Shown: positions 35,090-45,449, counted from the first letter of the stretch. The stretch: 64,000 nt of DNA from Streptomyces narbonensis (GCF_014649015.1 NZ_BMSF01000004.1:62001-126000), one strand, 5' to 3'. Translations and numbers: made by a program. The notes: a model not told the origin generated them from the letters alone.

Positions 35090-36303
35090 CAGACGGCGCC
35101 CAGGTCGGGGCCTCGGTCGAAGTCCAGGTCGAGCATGCGGATGGCGTTGCCGCGCATGAGCTTGTAGACCGTCTCGTCGTCGAGGCCCTGGACGTGGTCG
35201 AGGGCGACCTCCTTGGTGTGCGGGAAGGTCGAGTCGACGTGCGGGTAGTCGGTCTCGAAGGTGGCGTTGTCGCGGCCCACCACGTCCAGCGAGGCGATCC
35301 CGTGCTTGTCGCGGAAGAAGCAGCAGAAGATCTGCCGGTAGTAGTAGGTGGACGGCGGCTCGGGGATGAGGTCGCGGACGCCGCCCCAGGCCCGGTGCTC
35401 CTCCCACACGTCGTCGGCGCGTTCGAGGGCGTACGGGATCCACCCCATCTGGCCCTCGCTGTAGGCGAGCTTCAGCCGCGGGAACTTCACGAGCACCCCG
35501 CTGAAGAGGAAGTCCATCATCGAGGCCATCGCGTTGTTGAAGCTCAGGGAGGCCTGGACGGCGGGCGGGGCGTCGGGGGAGGCGGCGGGCATCTGGCTGC
35601 TGGAGCCGATGTGCATGTTGACGACCGTGCCGGTCTCCTGGCAGACGGCGAAGAAGGGGTCCCAGTAGCCGGAGTGGATGGACGGGAGTCCGAGGTGGGT
35701 GGGGATCTCGGAGAAGGTGACGGCCTTGACGCCCCGGGCGGCGTTGCGCCGGATCTCGGCGACGGCCAGACGGATGTCCCAGAGCGGGATGATGCAGAGC
35801 GGGATGAGCCGGCCGCCGCTGTCGCCGCACCACTCCTCGACCATCCAGTCGTTGTAGGCGCGGACGCAGGCGAGGGCGACCTCCTTGTCGTGGGCCTCGG
35901 CGAAGGTCTGGCCGCAGAAGCGCGGGAAGGTGGGGAAGCAGAGGGAGGCCTCGACGTGGTTGAGGTCCATGTCCTTCAGGCGGGCGGCCGGGTCCCAGCA
36001 GCCGCGCCGCATCTCCTCCCTCGTGATGCCTTCGAGGGTCATGTCGTCGCGGTCGAAGCCGACGGCGGCGATGTTCCGCTTGTACGGGAACTTGAGGTCC
36101 TCGTAGATCCACCAGTCGGTCGGCGGGCCGTCCGGGTCCATCGTGATCTGGTACTTGCCGGCGACGTAGGCGAGCTCGCCGATACCGGCCGTGAGGGGCC
36201 TGGGGCCGCGGTCGCGGTACTTCTTCGGGAGCCAGGTGTCGAAGAGGTGGGCCGGCTCGATCACGTGGTCGTCGACGCTGATGATGCGGGGCAGTTCCGT
36301 CAT
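35089..36303 (-). CDS. Amidohydrolase-2 family metal-dependent hydrolase/decarboxylase
   Basis: 404 residues. ISVDDHVIEPAHLF supplies the DxH metal-binding strand after beta-1 (IDxHxH-like, here DDHVIEP), and MHIGSSSQ, the Asp in ETDYPHVDSTFPHTKE and others complete the TIM-barrel of PF04909 enzymes. The family includes ACMSD-type decarboxylases and C-C hydrolases. First gene of the operon with two acyl-CoA dehydrogenases; its leader holds a 12-bp repeat array and operator G. Confidence 0.9.
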   Translation of the reverse strand: MTELPRIISVDDHVIEPAHLFDTWLPKKYRDRGPRPLTAGIGELAYVAGKYQITMDPDGPPTDWWIYEDLKFPYKRNIAAVGFDRDDMTLEGITREEMRRGCWDPAARLKDMDLNHVEASLCFPTFPRFCGQTFAEAHDKEVALACVRAYNDWMVEEWCGDSGGRLIPLCIIPLWDIRLAVAEIRRNAARGVKAVTFSEIPTHLGLPSIHSGYWDPFFAVCQETGTVVNMHIGSSSQMPAASPDAPPAVQASLSFNNAMASMMDFLFSGVLVKFPRLKLAYSEGQMGWIPYALERADDVWEEHRAWGGVRDLIPEPPSTYYYRQIFCCFFRDKHGIASLDVVGRDNATFETDYPHVDSTFPHTKEVALDHVQGLDDETVYKLMRGNAIRMLDLDFDRGPDLGAV

Positions 36304-36320
36304 GACCCCTCCATGTCTCT

Positions 36321-36410
36321 CATGGCGTTCCTGATGGCGTTTCTGATGACGTTTTCCGATGGCGTTTCTGATGGCGTTTCTGATGGCGTTTCTGATGACG
36401 ATTTCTGATG
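36321..36410. repeat. Tandem repeat, 12-bp unit, leading into operator G
   Basis: GATGGCGTTTCT recurs about seven to eight times, with occasional GATGACG variants and one 14-base unit, in the amidohydrolase leader. Each junction gives CTGATGrCG, close to the left half CTGACGG of the regional operator, and the last unit runs directly into operator G. Confidence 0.88.
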
Positions 36411-36505
36411 GACCGTCAGATCTGACGGGATCAGGCTAGCCCCGCACCCCTGGACCGACAAGCGCCCGGCCTCTACGCTCACCGCACTATCTGACGGAAC
36501 GTCAG
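36405..36505. promoter_or_regulatory. Operator copies G and H in divergent promoter
   Basis: CTGATGGACCGTCAG (36405-36419), a shortened CTGACGGGATCAG (36422-36434) and the perfect CTGACGGAACGTCAG (36491-36505) lie between the amidohydrolase (start 36303) and the acyl-CoA synthetase (start 36523). The last is only 17 bases before the synthetase ATG, where bound protein would block transcription. Confidence 0.78.
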
Positions 36506-36522
36506 CCAAGAGGAGTACGGTC

Positions 36523-38058
36523 ATGGATACGGCCCTGGACCAGACCGCGCACGCCCTCGGCGAGTCCCGCACCCTCTGGGAGCTCGTCGAGCGCCGCGCC
36601 GCCCTCACCCCCGACCGGCCCGTCCTGCTCCAGGGCGACCGCGTCCTCACCTTCGGCGGCCTGCGCGAGCGCGCCGAGCGCTGCGCCGCCGGGCTGTACG
36701 GGATGGGGGTGCGGCCGGGCACGGTCGTCGCCTGGCAGCTGCCCACCCGCATCGAGACCGCGGTGCTCACCTTCGCGCTCGCCCGCCTCGGCGCCGTACA
36801 GACGCCGGTGATCCCCTTCTACCGGGACAAGGAGGTCGGCTTCGCCCTGCGCGAGTCCCGGGCGGAGTACTTCGCCGTCCCCGGCGTGTGGCGCGGATTC
36901 GACCACACGGAGATGGCCCGCCGGCTCGGCGCGCGCGGGATCTTCGAGGCGTACTCCCCCGAGAGCCTCCCCGACGGCGACCCGGCGGTGCTCCCCCCGC
37001 CGCCCTCCTCCGGGACCGACGTCCGCTGGATCTACTGGACCTCCGGCACGACCTCCGACCCCAAGGGCGTCCTGCACACCGACCGCTCGCTCCTCGCGGG
37101 CGGCTCCTGCCTCGCCCACGCCCTGCGGCTGACCGCCGAGGACGTCGGCTCGATGGCCTTCCCGTACGCGCACATCGCCGGGCCCGACTACACGGTGATG
37201 CTCCTGCTGTACGGATTCCCCGCCGTCATGTTCGAACAGTTCTCGCTGCCCGAGGCGCTCGACGAGTACCGCGCCCACGGCGTGACCGTCGCCGGCGGCT
37301 CGACCGCCTTCTACGCGATGTTCCTCGCCGAACAGCGCGCGCGGCCCGGCGAACCGGTCATCCCCACCCTGCGGCTGCTCGCGGGCGGCGGGGCGCCGAA
37401 GCCGCCGGAGATCTACCACGCGGTCCGCAAGGAGCTGGGCTGCCAGCTCACCCACGGGTACGGCATGACCGAGGTCCCGATGATCACGATGGGCGACCCG
37501 GACGACACCGCCGAGAACCTCGCGACCACCGAGGGCCGCCCGCCCGCCGGCATGGAGATCCGGATCACCGGCGACGGCACCGGCGACGGCGAGGTCCGGC
37601 TCCGCGGCGAGGCCGTCTGCCAGGGCTACCTGGACCCGGCGCAGACCGCCGCGGCCTTCGACGAGGACGGCTTCCTCATCACCGGGGACGTGGGTCGTCT
37701 GACCCCCAGCGGCCACCTCGTCCTGACGGGCCGGATCAAGGACATCATCATCCGGAAGGGAGAGAACATCTCGGCCAAGGAGATCGAGGACCTCCTCCAC
37801 GGCCATCCGGACGTCGGCGACGCGGCCGTCATAGGCCTCCCGGACCCCGAGCGCGGCGAACGCGTCTGCGCGGTCGTCGAACAGCCCCCGGGCGCCGCCC
37901 CGCTGACCCTGCCGACGGTCACTGCCTTCCTCCGCGAGGCGGGCCTCTCCGTCCACAAACTCCCCGAACAGCTTGAGGTCGTGGCCGCCCTCCCGCGCAA
38001 CGAGACCCTGCGCAAGGTGCTCAAGTACCAGCTCAGAGAGCGGTTCGGCGCTCGGTGA
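36523..38058 (+). CDS. Acyl-CoA synthetase, AMP-forming (ANL family)
   Basis: 511 residues with an ATG behind AGAGGAG. P-loop motif IYWTSGTTSDPKGVLHT (about 168-184), the A5 motif HGYGMTEVP, A7 FLITGDVGRL and the hinge/A8 region LTGRIKDIIIRKGENISAKEIEDLL. The A10 catalytic Lys is likely in PRNETLRKVLKYQL. It activates a carboxylic acid as acyl-AMP and transfers it to CoA. With operator H beside its start, it is a core regulon member and a likely entry point of the pathway. Confidence 0.94.
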   Translation: MDTALDQTAHALGESRTLWELVERRAALTPDRPVLLQGDRVLTFGGLRERAERCAAGLYGMGVRPGTVVAWQLPTRIETAVLTFALARLGAVQTPVIPFYRDKEVGFALRESRAEYFAVPGVWRGFDHTEMARRLGARGIFEAYSPESLPDGDPAVLPPPPSSGTDVRWIYWTSGTTSDPKGVLHTDRSLLAGGSCLAHALRLTAEDVGSMAFPYAHIAGPDYTVMLLLYGFPAVMFEQFSLPEALDEYRAHGVTVAGGSTAFYAMFLAEQRARPGEPVIPTLRLLAGGGAPKPPEIYHAVRKELGCQLTHGYGMTEVPMITMGDPDDTAENLATTEGRPPAGMEIRITGDGTGDGEVRLRGEAVCQGYLDPAQTAAAFDEDGFLITGDVGRLTPSGHLVLTGRIKDIIIRKGENISAKEIEDLLHGHPDVGDAAVIGLPDPERGERVCAVVEQPPGAAPLTLPTVTAFLREAGLSVHKLPEQLEVVAALPRNETLRKVLKYQLRERFGAR

Positions 38059-38083
38059 CCCCCGCTCTATGATCCCCGGGAAT

Positions 38084-38115
38084 CCTCCGCGGGCACCCGC
38101 CCGCGGAACCGGAGG
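38084..38115 (+). promoter_or_regulatory. Leader hairpin and anti-ribosome-site before exonuclease gene
   Basis: TCCGCGGGC (38086-38094) pairs perfectly with GCCCGCGGA (38099-38107) around ACCC, three bases before the ribosome site GGAGGGGG (38111). CCTCC at 38084-38088 is an anti-ribosome-site sequence, allowing an alternative fold that would mask it. Confidence 0.5.
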
Positions 38116-38123
38116 GGGACCAC

Positions 38124-39987
<1,864 letters not shown>

Positions 39988-39995
<8 letters not shown>

Positions 39996-40374
39996 CCTCC
40001 TCCACCGCCGCCGGGACGTCCCCGTAGACCTCGAAGAGGCGGCGGACGCCCAGGGCGGACAGCACGCGGTCGACGTGGCCGTCGCCGCTCTCGATCACCG
40101 CCTCGGGCAGGATCAGGCGGAGGCGGCCACCGCAGGAGCGCAGCAGGCGGCGGGCGGCGATGAGGACGCCGACCCCGCTGGAGTCGCAGAACCGCACGGC
40201 GGACAGGTCTATGACCAGGTCGTGGCGGCCGCCCGCGACGGCGTCGTGGACGCGGCGGCGTATCCGGGGGGAGGTGACCAGGTCCAGTTCCCCCCGGATG
40301 CGCAGCACCGTCCAGGGACCGCGTTCGTCCTCGTCGACCTCGATCGTCGTCACGGTCGCCGCCTGCCCCGGCAC
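39988..40374 (-). CDS. STAS-domain anti-sigma factor antagonist
   Basis: 128 residues from GTG 40374 (another GTG lies eight codons in). The STAS core is LRIRGELDLVTSPRIRRRV, with the phospho-acceptor Ser in VRFCDSSGVGVLIAARR. It releases a sigma factor from an RsbW-type ATPase when unphosphorylated; candidates in the window are the ATPases at 4887 and 32225. Its 3' end overlaps the exonuclease gene by 8 bases tail to tail. It is divergent from the ECF sigma factor at 40555. Confidence 0.9.
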
Positions 40375-40554
40375 GGCCGCGCGAAACCCCTTCTCCGAGG
40401 TATGGCGCTTTCCTTACCATCCAGACCCGCGTCAAGGGCGCACTTGCGGCAAACAGACGTGTTCTGTCGGCCCGGCACATTACTTTGGAGTTGGAAAGCC
40501 ACCAGGACGAGGGCAGTCGAGGACCAGAGGACCGGCAGGGGACGGAGGATTCGC

Positions 40555-41139
40555 ATGGCGATGGAGACACCACCGCGCTGGGACCGCAAGATGCAGCAGC
40601 GGCTCGCCGCCGGAGAGGCAGCCGCGCTCGGCGAGTTCTACGACCGCTTCGCCTCGCTCGTGCACAGCCTCGCCCACCGGGTGCTCGACGACGACGCCGC
40701 GGCCGACCAGGTCACCCGCGAGGTCTTCGGCTACATCTGGGAGAACCCCGACGACTACGACCCCAAGCAGGGGAACATGCGCTCGTGGGTCGCCCGGCTG
40801 ACCCAGCGGCAGGCCGTCCACCGGCTGCGGCAGGCCGAGGCGAAGGCCTACGCGGAGACCGGGCAGGGCTCCGCCGAGGAGCTGGAGCAGAAGGTCCGGC
40901 GGGCCCATGTCGCGGCCCGCGCGGAGCACATCGTGACCTCCATGCCGGCGCCGCTGCGGGCCGCGCTCGAACTGGCCTACTTCCAGCGGCGGGACTACCG
41001 GCAGACCGCGGCCGACCTCGGGGTCACGGAGGACGAGGCGCGGCGCCGCCTCCGGCTCGGACTCCAGCTGCTCTCCTCGGCGAACACCCGCCCCCTGGAG
41101 GGCTCCTCGCCGCCCGGCGGCTACGGACGGACGCTGTGA
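40555..41139 (+). CDS. ECF-type RNA polymerase sigma factor
   Basis: 194 residues from ATG 40555 with GGAGG six bases before; the frame extends left but through the divergent promoter. Region 2: ALGEFYDRFASLVHSLAHRVLDDDAAADQVTREVFGYIW. Region 4: PAPLRAALELAYFQRRDYRQTAADLGVTEDEARRRLRLGLQLL. The stop overlaps the next start as GTGA, and the next protein carries an anti-sigma-like zinc finger, so they form a sigma/anti-sigma pair. Confidence 0.92.
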   Translation: MAMETPPRWDRKMQQRLAAGEAAALGEFYDRFASLVHSLAHRVLDDDAAADQVTREVFGYIWENPDDYDPKQGNMRSWVARLTQRQAVHRLRQAEAKAYAETGQGSAEELEQKVRRAHVAARAEHIVTSMPAPLRAALELAYFQRRDYRQTAADLGVTEDEARRRLRLGLQLLSSANTRPLEGSSPPGGYGRTL

Positions 41140-41954
41140 CGGGGGCGAACGGCGACGCGGACGACGTCGCACGCGCCCCGTGGATACCGGGCCCGCGCCG
41201 CTCGGCGGACGACCACGCGGACCTGACGTGGAGCCCGCCGACGGCCCCGGAGACTCCCGCGAACCCGGAGAGCCCTGTGACCGGGGTGACTGAGGTGACC
41301 GGGGTGACCGGGGTGACCGGGGTGACCGGGGTGGCCGGGGTGACCGAGCCGGAGCCCGACGACCCGCCTGACGTGCCCCAGCTGACGCACCGCGTGCTCA
41401 AGTCCCTCCTCGGGGCCTGGGCGCTCTCGGCGTGCTCCACCGGGGAGACGAAGGCCGTCGAGGACCACCTCACCGAGTGCGCACCCTGCGCCGAGGAGGC
41501 CCTGCGGCTGCGGGACGCCGTCGCACTGCTCCACGAGGACCGCGACCTGGACCTCGACCCGCTGCTGCGCTCCCGGGTCCTGGAGAACTGCCTGGGCCGC
41601 CGCCCCGCCCGCGTACCGGTACCCGAGTGGGTCACCCCGTACGACGCGGAGACCGCCCGGCTCGACGCGCTGCTGCGGGACATCGGCGAGTCGGAGTGGC
41701 ACGCCCCGGTGCGGCTCAAGTGGTACGAGGAGGACCACCTGGTGCGCCGCAAGACCACCGTCGCCGGGGTCATCGGCCACCTCCTCGCCGTGGACGGCCT
41801 GGTGAGCTCCGCGCTCGGCATCAAGGACCCGCTGGGCTCGGGCGTGCCCGAGCTCTCGCCGACGGAGCGGACCGAGGCCTTCTGGTCGGCGCTCGACCGG
41901 CCGCCGAACCGCGCGCTGCGTGGCCCCCCTGGCGGGACCAGTCGCACACCCTGA
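41136..41954 (+). CDS. Zinc-finger (zf-HC2) / maleylpyruvate isomerase-like protein, truncated by frameshift
   Basis: 272 residues as read, from GTG 41136. A Thr/Pro-rich start carries (Gly-Val-Thr)n repeats. LTHRVLKSLLGAWALSACSTGETKAVEDHLTECAPCAEE holds the anti-sigma zinc motif HxxxCxxC (about 113-118). A mycothiol-dependent isomerase-like N-terminal domain follows (TARLDALLRDIGESEW to TEAFWSALDRPPNRALRG). The frame then fails at the C run 41924-41929 and ends 25 bases later, while the rest of the same protein continues in the -1 frame. Either the gene is broken, the base call is wrong, or slippage occurs. Confidence 0.75.
   Translation: MTGANGDADDVARAPWIPGPRRSADDHADLTWSPPTAPETPANPESPVTGVTEVTGVTGVTGVTGVAGVTEPEPDDPPDVPQLTHRVLKSLLGAWALSACSTGETKAVEDHLTECAPCAEEALRLRDAVALLHEDRDLDLDPLLRSRVLENCLGRRPARVPVPEWVTPYDAETARLDALLRDIGESEWHAPVRLKWYEEDHLVRRKTTVAGVIGHLLAVDGLVSSALGIKDPLGSGVPELSPTERTEAFWSALDRPPNRALRGPPGGTSRTP
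41283..41345 (+). repeat. 9-bp coding tandem repeat, seven units
   Basis: GGGGTGACC with single-base variants, in frame, encoding repeated Gly/Glu-Val-Thr in the N-terminal linker of the zinc-finger protein. Confidence 0.9.
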
Positions 41955-42481
41955 TCCGCACGGTCTCCTTCGCGGGCCGCGGCGTCGGCGACCTCACGGT
42001 CACCTACAAGGACTTCGCGCTGCCCCTGCGGGACTCGCTCCTGGAGCGGGCCTTCGAGTGCTGGCTGCACGCGGACGACATCGCCAACGCGGTCGCGTAT
42101 CCGTACGCCCCGCCGAGCGGCGCCCATCTGCACGGCATGATCGACCTGGCGGCCCGGCTGCTCCCGGCGGCGCTCGCCGGGCGCCGGCGCAGCGGCCTCG
42201 CCGCCCCGGCCCGGCAGCTCGTCGCGGCGGGCGCGCCCGGCCGCTCGCTCCATCTGGAGGTCGAGGGCGCGGGCGGCGGCCACTGGTACATCGCGCTGGA
42301 CTCCCCGGCTGCGGTCGGCTCGCCTGAGCGGGCGGTGGCGCAGGTCGCGATGGACGGGGTGGAGTTCTGCCAGCTGGTGGCCGGCCACATCTCGCCGGAG
42401 GAGGCCGCGGCCGGCCAGGACGGCGACCGGGAGGCCATCCGCGACGTCCTGTCGGCGGCGGCCTCGCTCAGTCGCCTCTAG
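41930..42481 (+). pseudogene. Out-of-frame C-terminal part of the zf-HC2/isomerase-like gene
   Basis: In the -1 frame relative to the upstream part the sequence reads WRDQSHTLIRTVSFAGRGVG..., then SLLERAFECWLHADDIANAVAYPYAPPSGAHLHGMIDLAARLLPAAL and ends EEAAAGQDGDREAIRDVLSAAASLSRL. This is the natural C-terminus of the same family (HxxDI metal-binding style helix followed by a C-terminal SCP2-like domain). There is no start codon or ribosome site of its own near the junction, so it is not a separate gene. Confidence 0.75.
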
Positions 42482-42500
42482 CCGCGGGCCCCCATGGGCT

Positions 42501-42549
42501 AGGGGTCAGGGGGCAGGGGCCAGGGGCCAGGGGCCAGGGGTCAGGGGTC
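42501..42549. repeat. 7-bp tandem repeat abutting purU stop
   Basis: Seven units of AGGGGyC (AGGGGTC, AGGGGGC, AGGGGCC and so on) fill 42501-42549 and run into the stop codon of purU on the opposite strand (42548-42550). Confidence 0.93.
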
Positions 42550-43399
42550 AGGCGAAGACGACCGTGCGGCGGCCGTTCAGCAGGATGCGGCGCTCCGCGT
42601 GCCACTTCACCGCGCGGGCGAGTGCCTGGCACTCCACGTCGCGGCCCACCGCGACCAGCTGGTCCGGGGTCACCTCGTGGCCCACCCGCTCGACCTCCTG
42701 CTCGATGATCGGGCCCTCGTCGAGGTCGGCCGTCACGTAGTGCGCGGTCGCGCCGATCAGCTTCACACCGCGCGCGTGGGCCTGGTGGTAGGGCTTGGCG
42801 CCCTTGAAGCTCGGCAGGAAGGAGTGGTGGATGTTGATGATGCGGCCGGAGAGCTGCTTGCACAGGTCGTCGGAGAGCACCTGCATGTAGCGGGCGAGGA
42901 CGACCAGCTCGACGTCCTCCTCGCGGACCAGGTCGAGGAGCTCCGCCTCGGCCTCGGCCTTGGTGTCCTTGGTGACCGGAATGTGCCGGAAGGGGATGCC
43001 GTAGGAGCCGACGAGCTCCGCGAAGTCCGTGTGGTTGGAGACGACGGCGACGATCTCCACCGGCAGCGCGCCGAGCCGCGAGCGGAACAGCAGGTCGTTC
43101 AGGCAGTGCCCGAACTTGGAGACCATGAGCACGATCCGCATGCGGTCGTCGGCGCGGTTGATCTGCCAGTCCATCCCGTAGGAGTCCCCGACCGCCGTGA
43201 AGCTCGCCCGCAGCTTCTCCACGTTCACCGGCGCCTCGGCCGAGAAGTGGACCCGCATGAAGAAGAGACCCGTGTCGTGGTCTCCGAACTGCTGGCTGTC
43301 CTCGATGTTGCACCCGGTGATGAACAGGTAGCTCGACACGGCGTGCACGATGCCCTTTTTGTCGGGGCACGAAAGGGTGAGGACGTACTGGTCGGTCAT
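42548..43399 (-). CDS. purU: Formyltetrahydrofolate deformylase
   Basis: 283 residues from ATG 43399. An ACT domain comes first (about 5-85: YVLTLSCPDKKGIVHAVSSYLFITGCNIEDSQQFGD), then the formyltransferase-like hydrolase domain: VAVVSNHTDFAELV, INIHHSFLPSFKGAKPYHQAHARGVKLIGATAHYVTADLDEGPIIEQ with the catalytic Asn/His/Asp triad. It hydrolyses 10-formyl-THF to THF and formate in the cytoplasm, balancing the one-carbon pool. Full family length. It is followed at its 3' end by the heptamer array. Confidence 0.97.
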   Translation of the reverse strand: MTDQYVLTLSCPDKKGIVHAVSSYLFITGCNIEDSQQFGDHDTGLFFMRVHFSAEAPVNVEKLRASFTAVGDSYGMDWQINRADDRMRIVLMVSKFGHCLNDLLFRSRLGALPVEIVAVVSNHTDFAELVGSYGIPFRHIPVTKDTKAEAEAELLDLVREEDVELVVLARYMQVLSDDLCKQLSGRIINIHHSFLPSFKGAKPYHQAHARGVKLIGATAHYVTADLDEGPIIEQEVERVGHEVTPDQLVAVGRDVECQALARAVKWHAERRILLNGRRTVVFA

Positions 43400-43459
43400 C
43401 CCGTCAGCCTGCCATACACGAGAGGCCCGCAAGAGCCACCGTCCGCCAGGCGGAACGGC

Positions 43460-43963
43460 TCAGGACCGGGTCATGATACGGATCACGTCGAGGGAGCGCG
43501 GGGGCGCGTCGGGGTCCTCCCCGTCGGCCCGCGCCATCCGTACGTGGGCCTCGCGGGCGGCCAGGACGACCTCGGGCCAGCCCTGGTGCTCCAGGTAGGC
43601 GGAGACGGGCGCGTCCGGGCCCACCTGGTGCAGGATCCGCAGCACGCGGAGCACGGCGACGTCGACGAGGGCGGCCTCGCCGCTGTCGCGGAAGACGGCA
43701 CCCACGTACTTCTCGGCGGACCAGTTGTCGAGCCAGGTGTCCTCGACGAGTCGGTAGACGGCGTCGGTGACGTCGCCGTACCCCTCCTGGCCGGTCAGCC
43801 AGGTGGTCTCGTGGAACCCGGGGTCGGAAAGCATGTGCAGCGCGGAACGCACGTTGATGCGCCAGCGCCACCACGGCATGTCGTTGAGCGGCATGCCGCC
43901 CATGGTGGAGGAGCGACGGCCGCGACGGGAAGAGTTAACCGAACCGGAGACTGGACTGGACAC
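43460..43963 (-). CDS. Conserved actinobacterial small protein, unknown function
   Basis: 167 residues, start uncertain: the conserved part begins at MPLNDMPWWRWRINVRSALHMLSDPGFHE near residue 24, so a start near there is as likely. The rest (VTDAVYRLVEDTWLDNWSAEKYVGAVFRDSGEAALVDVAVLRVLRILHQVG) is helical, soluble and shows no known motif. The sequence style suggests a conserved Streptomyces core protein. It lies upstream of purU on the same strand, 60 bases away, and may share its transcript. Confidence 0.8.
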   Translation of the reverse strand: MSSPVSGSVNSSRRGRRSSTMGGMPLNDMPWWRWRINVRSALHMLSDPGFHETTWLTGQEGYGDVTDAVYRLVEDTWLDNWSAEKYVGAVFRDSGEAALVDVAVLRVLRILHQVGPDAPVSAYLEHQGWPEVVLAAREAHVRMARADGEDPDAPPRSLDVIRIMTRS

Positions 43964-44094
43964 GTTTCGATCGTACGTTCCCGTGCCCGGTATGCGGACT
44001 CACCCCCTCCCCATCCGTGAGCGGCCCCCGTAATTCACCTTTACGTCACCCATCGTTGAACCGTGCTCACTCCCGCGTTACCCGTGGGGCGGAA

Positions 44095-45384
44095 ATGTGC
44101 ATGCCCATGACCGGTAGGCGACTGACCTCACTCCTCGCGTACGTCACCACCGCTGCGGCCGGAGCGTCACTGCTCACCGGGTGTGGCGTGCTCCCTGGAG
44201 CCACGGGGGGCTCCAGGGAGCCCGTCACGGTGATGACCTGGGCCCCCGACCAGACCCGAGCGACCAACATGCCCGGCATGCCCGCCATGGCGCAGACCTA
44301 CGCCCGCTGGGTGAACTCCCAGGGCGGCATCGACGGCCACGAACTCCGAGTCCTCACCTGCAACGAACAGAACACCGGCGCCGGCGCCGCCGCCTGCGCC
44401 CGCCGCGCCGCCCGAGAGGGCGCTGTCGCGGTGGTCGGCTCGTACAGCCAGAACGGCAGCGCGTTCCTCGGCCCGCTGGAAGCCGCCGGCATCCCGTACA
44501 TCGGCGGCTACGGCATCTCGGAGGACGAGTTCACCAGCTCGCTCTCCTACCCCGTCAACGGCGGACAGGCCTCCCTCATCGCCGGCCACGGCATCCAGCT
44601 CGCCGAGTCCTGCCGCAGGGTCTCCCTCGTCCGGCCCGACACCGTCGCCGGTGACCGGCTCCCCGATCTCCTCAACTCCGGTCTCCGCAGGGCAAGTCAC
44701 CGCAGCGCCGTCGACATCCCGGCCGTCGAGGACGCCGGCGAGTACACCGAACAGGCCGGCCGGGCCCGCGACAAGGCCGGCGGCGACAACGGCTGCGTCA
44801 CCGCCGTGCTCGGCGAGCGCACCCAGACCTTCTTCGACTCCTTCCGCCGCCTCCCGGCGGAGGGGAAGAACGGCGGCTCCGGCAGGAAGAGCGACCCCGT
44901 CCGCATCTCCTCCGTGCTCGGCAGCGTCGCCCAGCCCGTCATCGACCGCACCGGCGGCGCCCGCAGCCCCTTCGAGGGCGCGTACGTCACCGGCTGGTAC
45001 CCGGAGGCCTCCGACAAGAGCTGGGCGCCGATGCGCAAGGTCATCCAGGAGCACGCCTTCGCCGACAACCGCGTCGACCCGGCCGACGCCGGCGTCCAGA
45101 CCACATGGATCGCCTACACGGTCCTCAAGTCCGTCGTCGAGGCCCTCGACAAGGACCGGATCACCCCGGACCAGATCATCCACGCCCTCGACCGGGGCGC
45201 CCGCGTCGACACCGGCGGCCTCACCCCCAGCCTGCGCTGGAAGTACGAGGACCTGCTCGGCGCCCCCGGCCTCACGCGGGTCGTCAACCACCAGGTGACG
45301 TTCCAGGTGGTCCGCCAGGGGCGGCTCGTGGCGGAGAAGCCCGGCTTCGTCGACGTCGGCGAGACGGTCCTCACCGCCCCCTAG
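44095..45384 (+). CDS. ABC-transporter-type branched-chain amino acid/ligand-binding lipoprotein
   Basis: 429 residues from ATG 44095 (GGGGCGGA upstream). The lipobox LLTGC places the acylated Cys near residue 27. The periplasmic-binding fold type I follows: VTVMTWAPDQTRATNMPGMPAMAQTYARWVNSQGGIDGHELRVLTCNEQNTGAGAAACARRAA, then VVGSYSQNGSAFLGPLEAAGIPYIGG. This is the LivJ/AmiC-like family. No permease or ATPase gene is adjacent, so it may act as an extracellular sensor or use a distant transporter. Confidence 0.88.
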   Translation: MCMPMTGRRLTSLLAYVTTAAAGASLLTGCGVLPGATGGSREPVTVMTWAPDQTRATNMPGMPAMAQTYARWVNSQGGIDGHELRVLTCNEQNTGAGAAACARRAAREGAVAVVGSYSQNGSAFLGPLEAAGIPYIGGYGISEDEFTSSLSYPVNGGQASLIAGHGIQLAESCRRVSLVRPDTVAGDRLPDLLNSGLRRASHRSAVDIPAVEDAGEYTEQAGRARDKAGGDNGCVTAVLGERTQTFFDSFRRLPAEGKNGGSGRKSDPVRISSVLGSVAQPVIDRTGGARSPFEGAYVTGWYPEASDKSWAPMRKVIQEHAFADNRVDPADAGVQTTWIAYTVLKSVVEALDKDRITPDQIIHALDRGARVDTGGLTPSLRWKYEDLLGAPGLTRVVNHQVTFQVVRQGRLVAEKPGFVDVGETVLTAP

Positions 45385-45425
45385 CGCCCCTAGCGCCCCC
45401 TCGCGGGCCGCCCACCCGCCGCCCA

Positions 45426-45444
45426 CCGGCCGCGCTGCGGCCGG
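45426..45444. terminator. GC-rich stem-loop between convergent genes
   Basis: CCGGCCGC-GCT-GCGGCCGG, perfect 8-bp stem, between the lipoprotein stop (45384) and the opposing stop (45450). Probably terminates both directions. Confidence 0.7.
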
Positions 45445-45449
45445 GGGCC

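Noticed and set aside
34900..36408. Long plus-strand frame opposite the amidohydrolase
   Set aside because: Shadow frame: the minus strand holds a complete, motif-bearing amidohydrolase here.
36321..36410. Short coding frames across the 12-bp repeat
   Set aside because: Repeats of this period are open in several frames on both strands; none has a ribosome site, and it lies in a promoter region.
40075..40554. N-terminal extension of the second ECF sigma factor
   Set aside because: It overlaps the divergent STAS gene and promoter; GGAGG before ATG 40555 sets the start.
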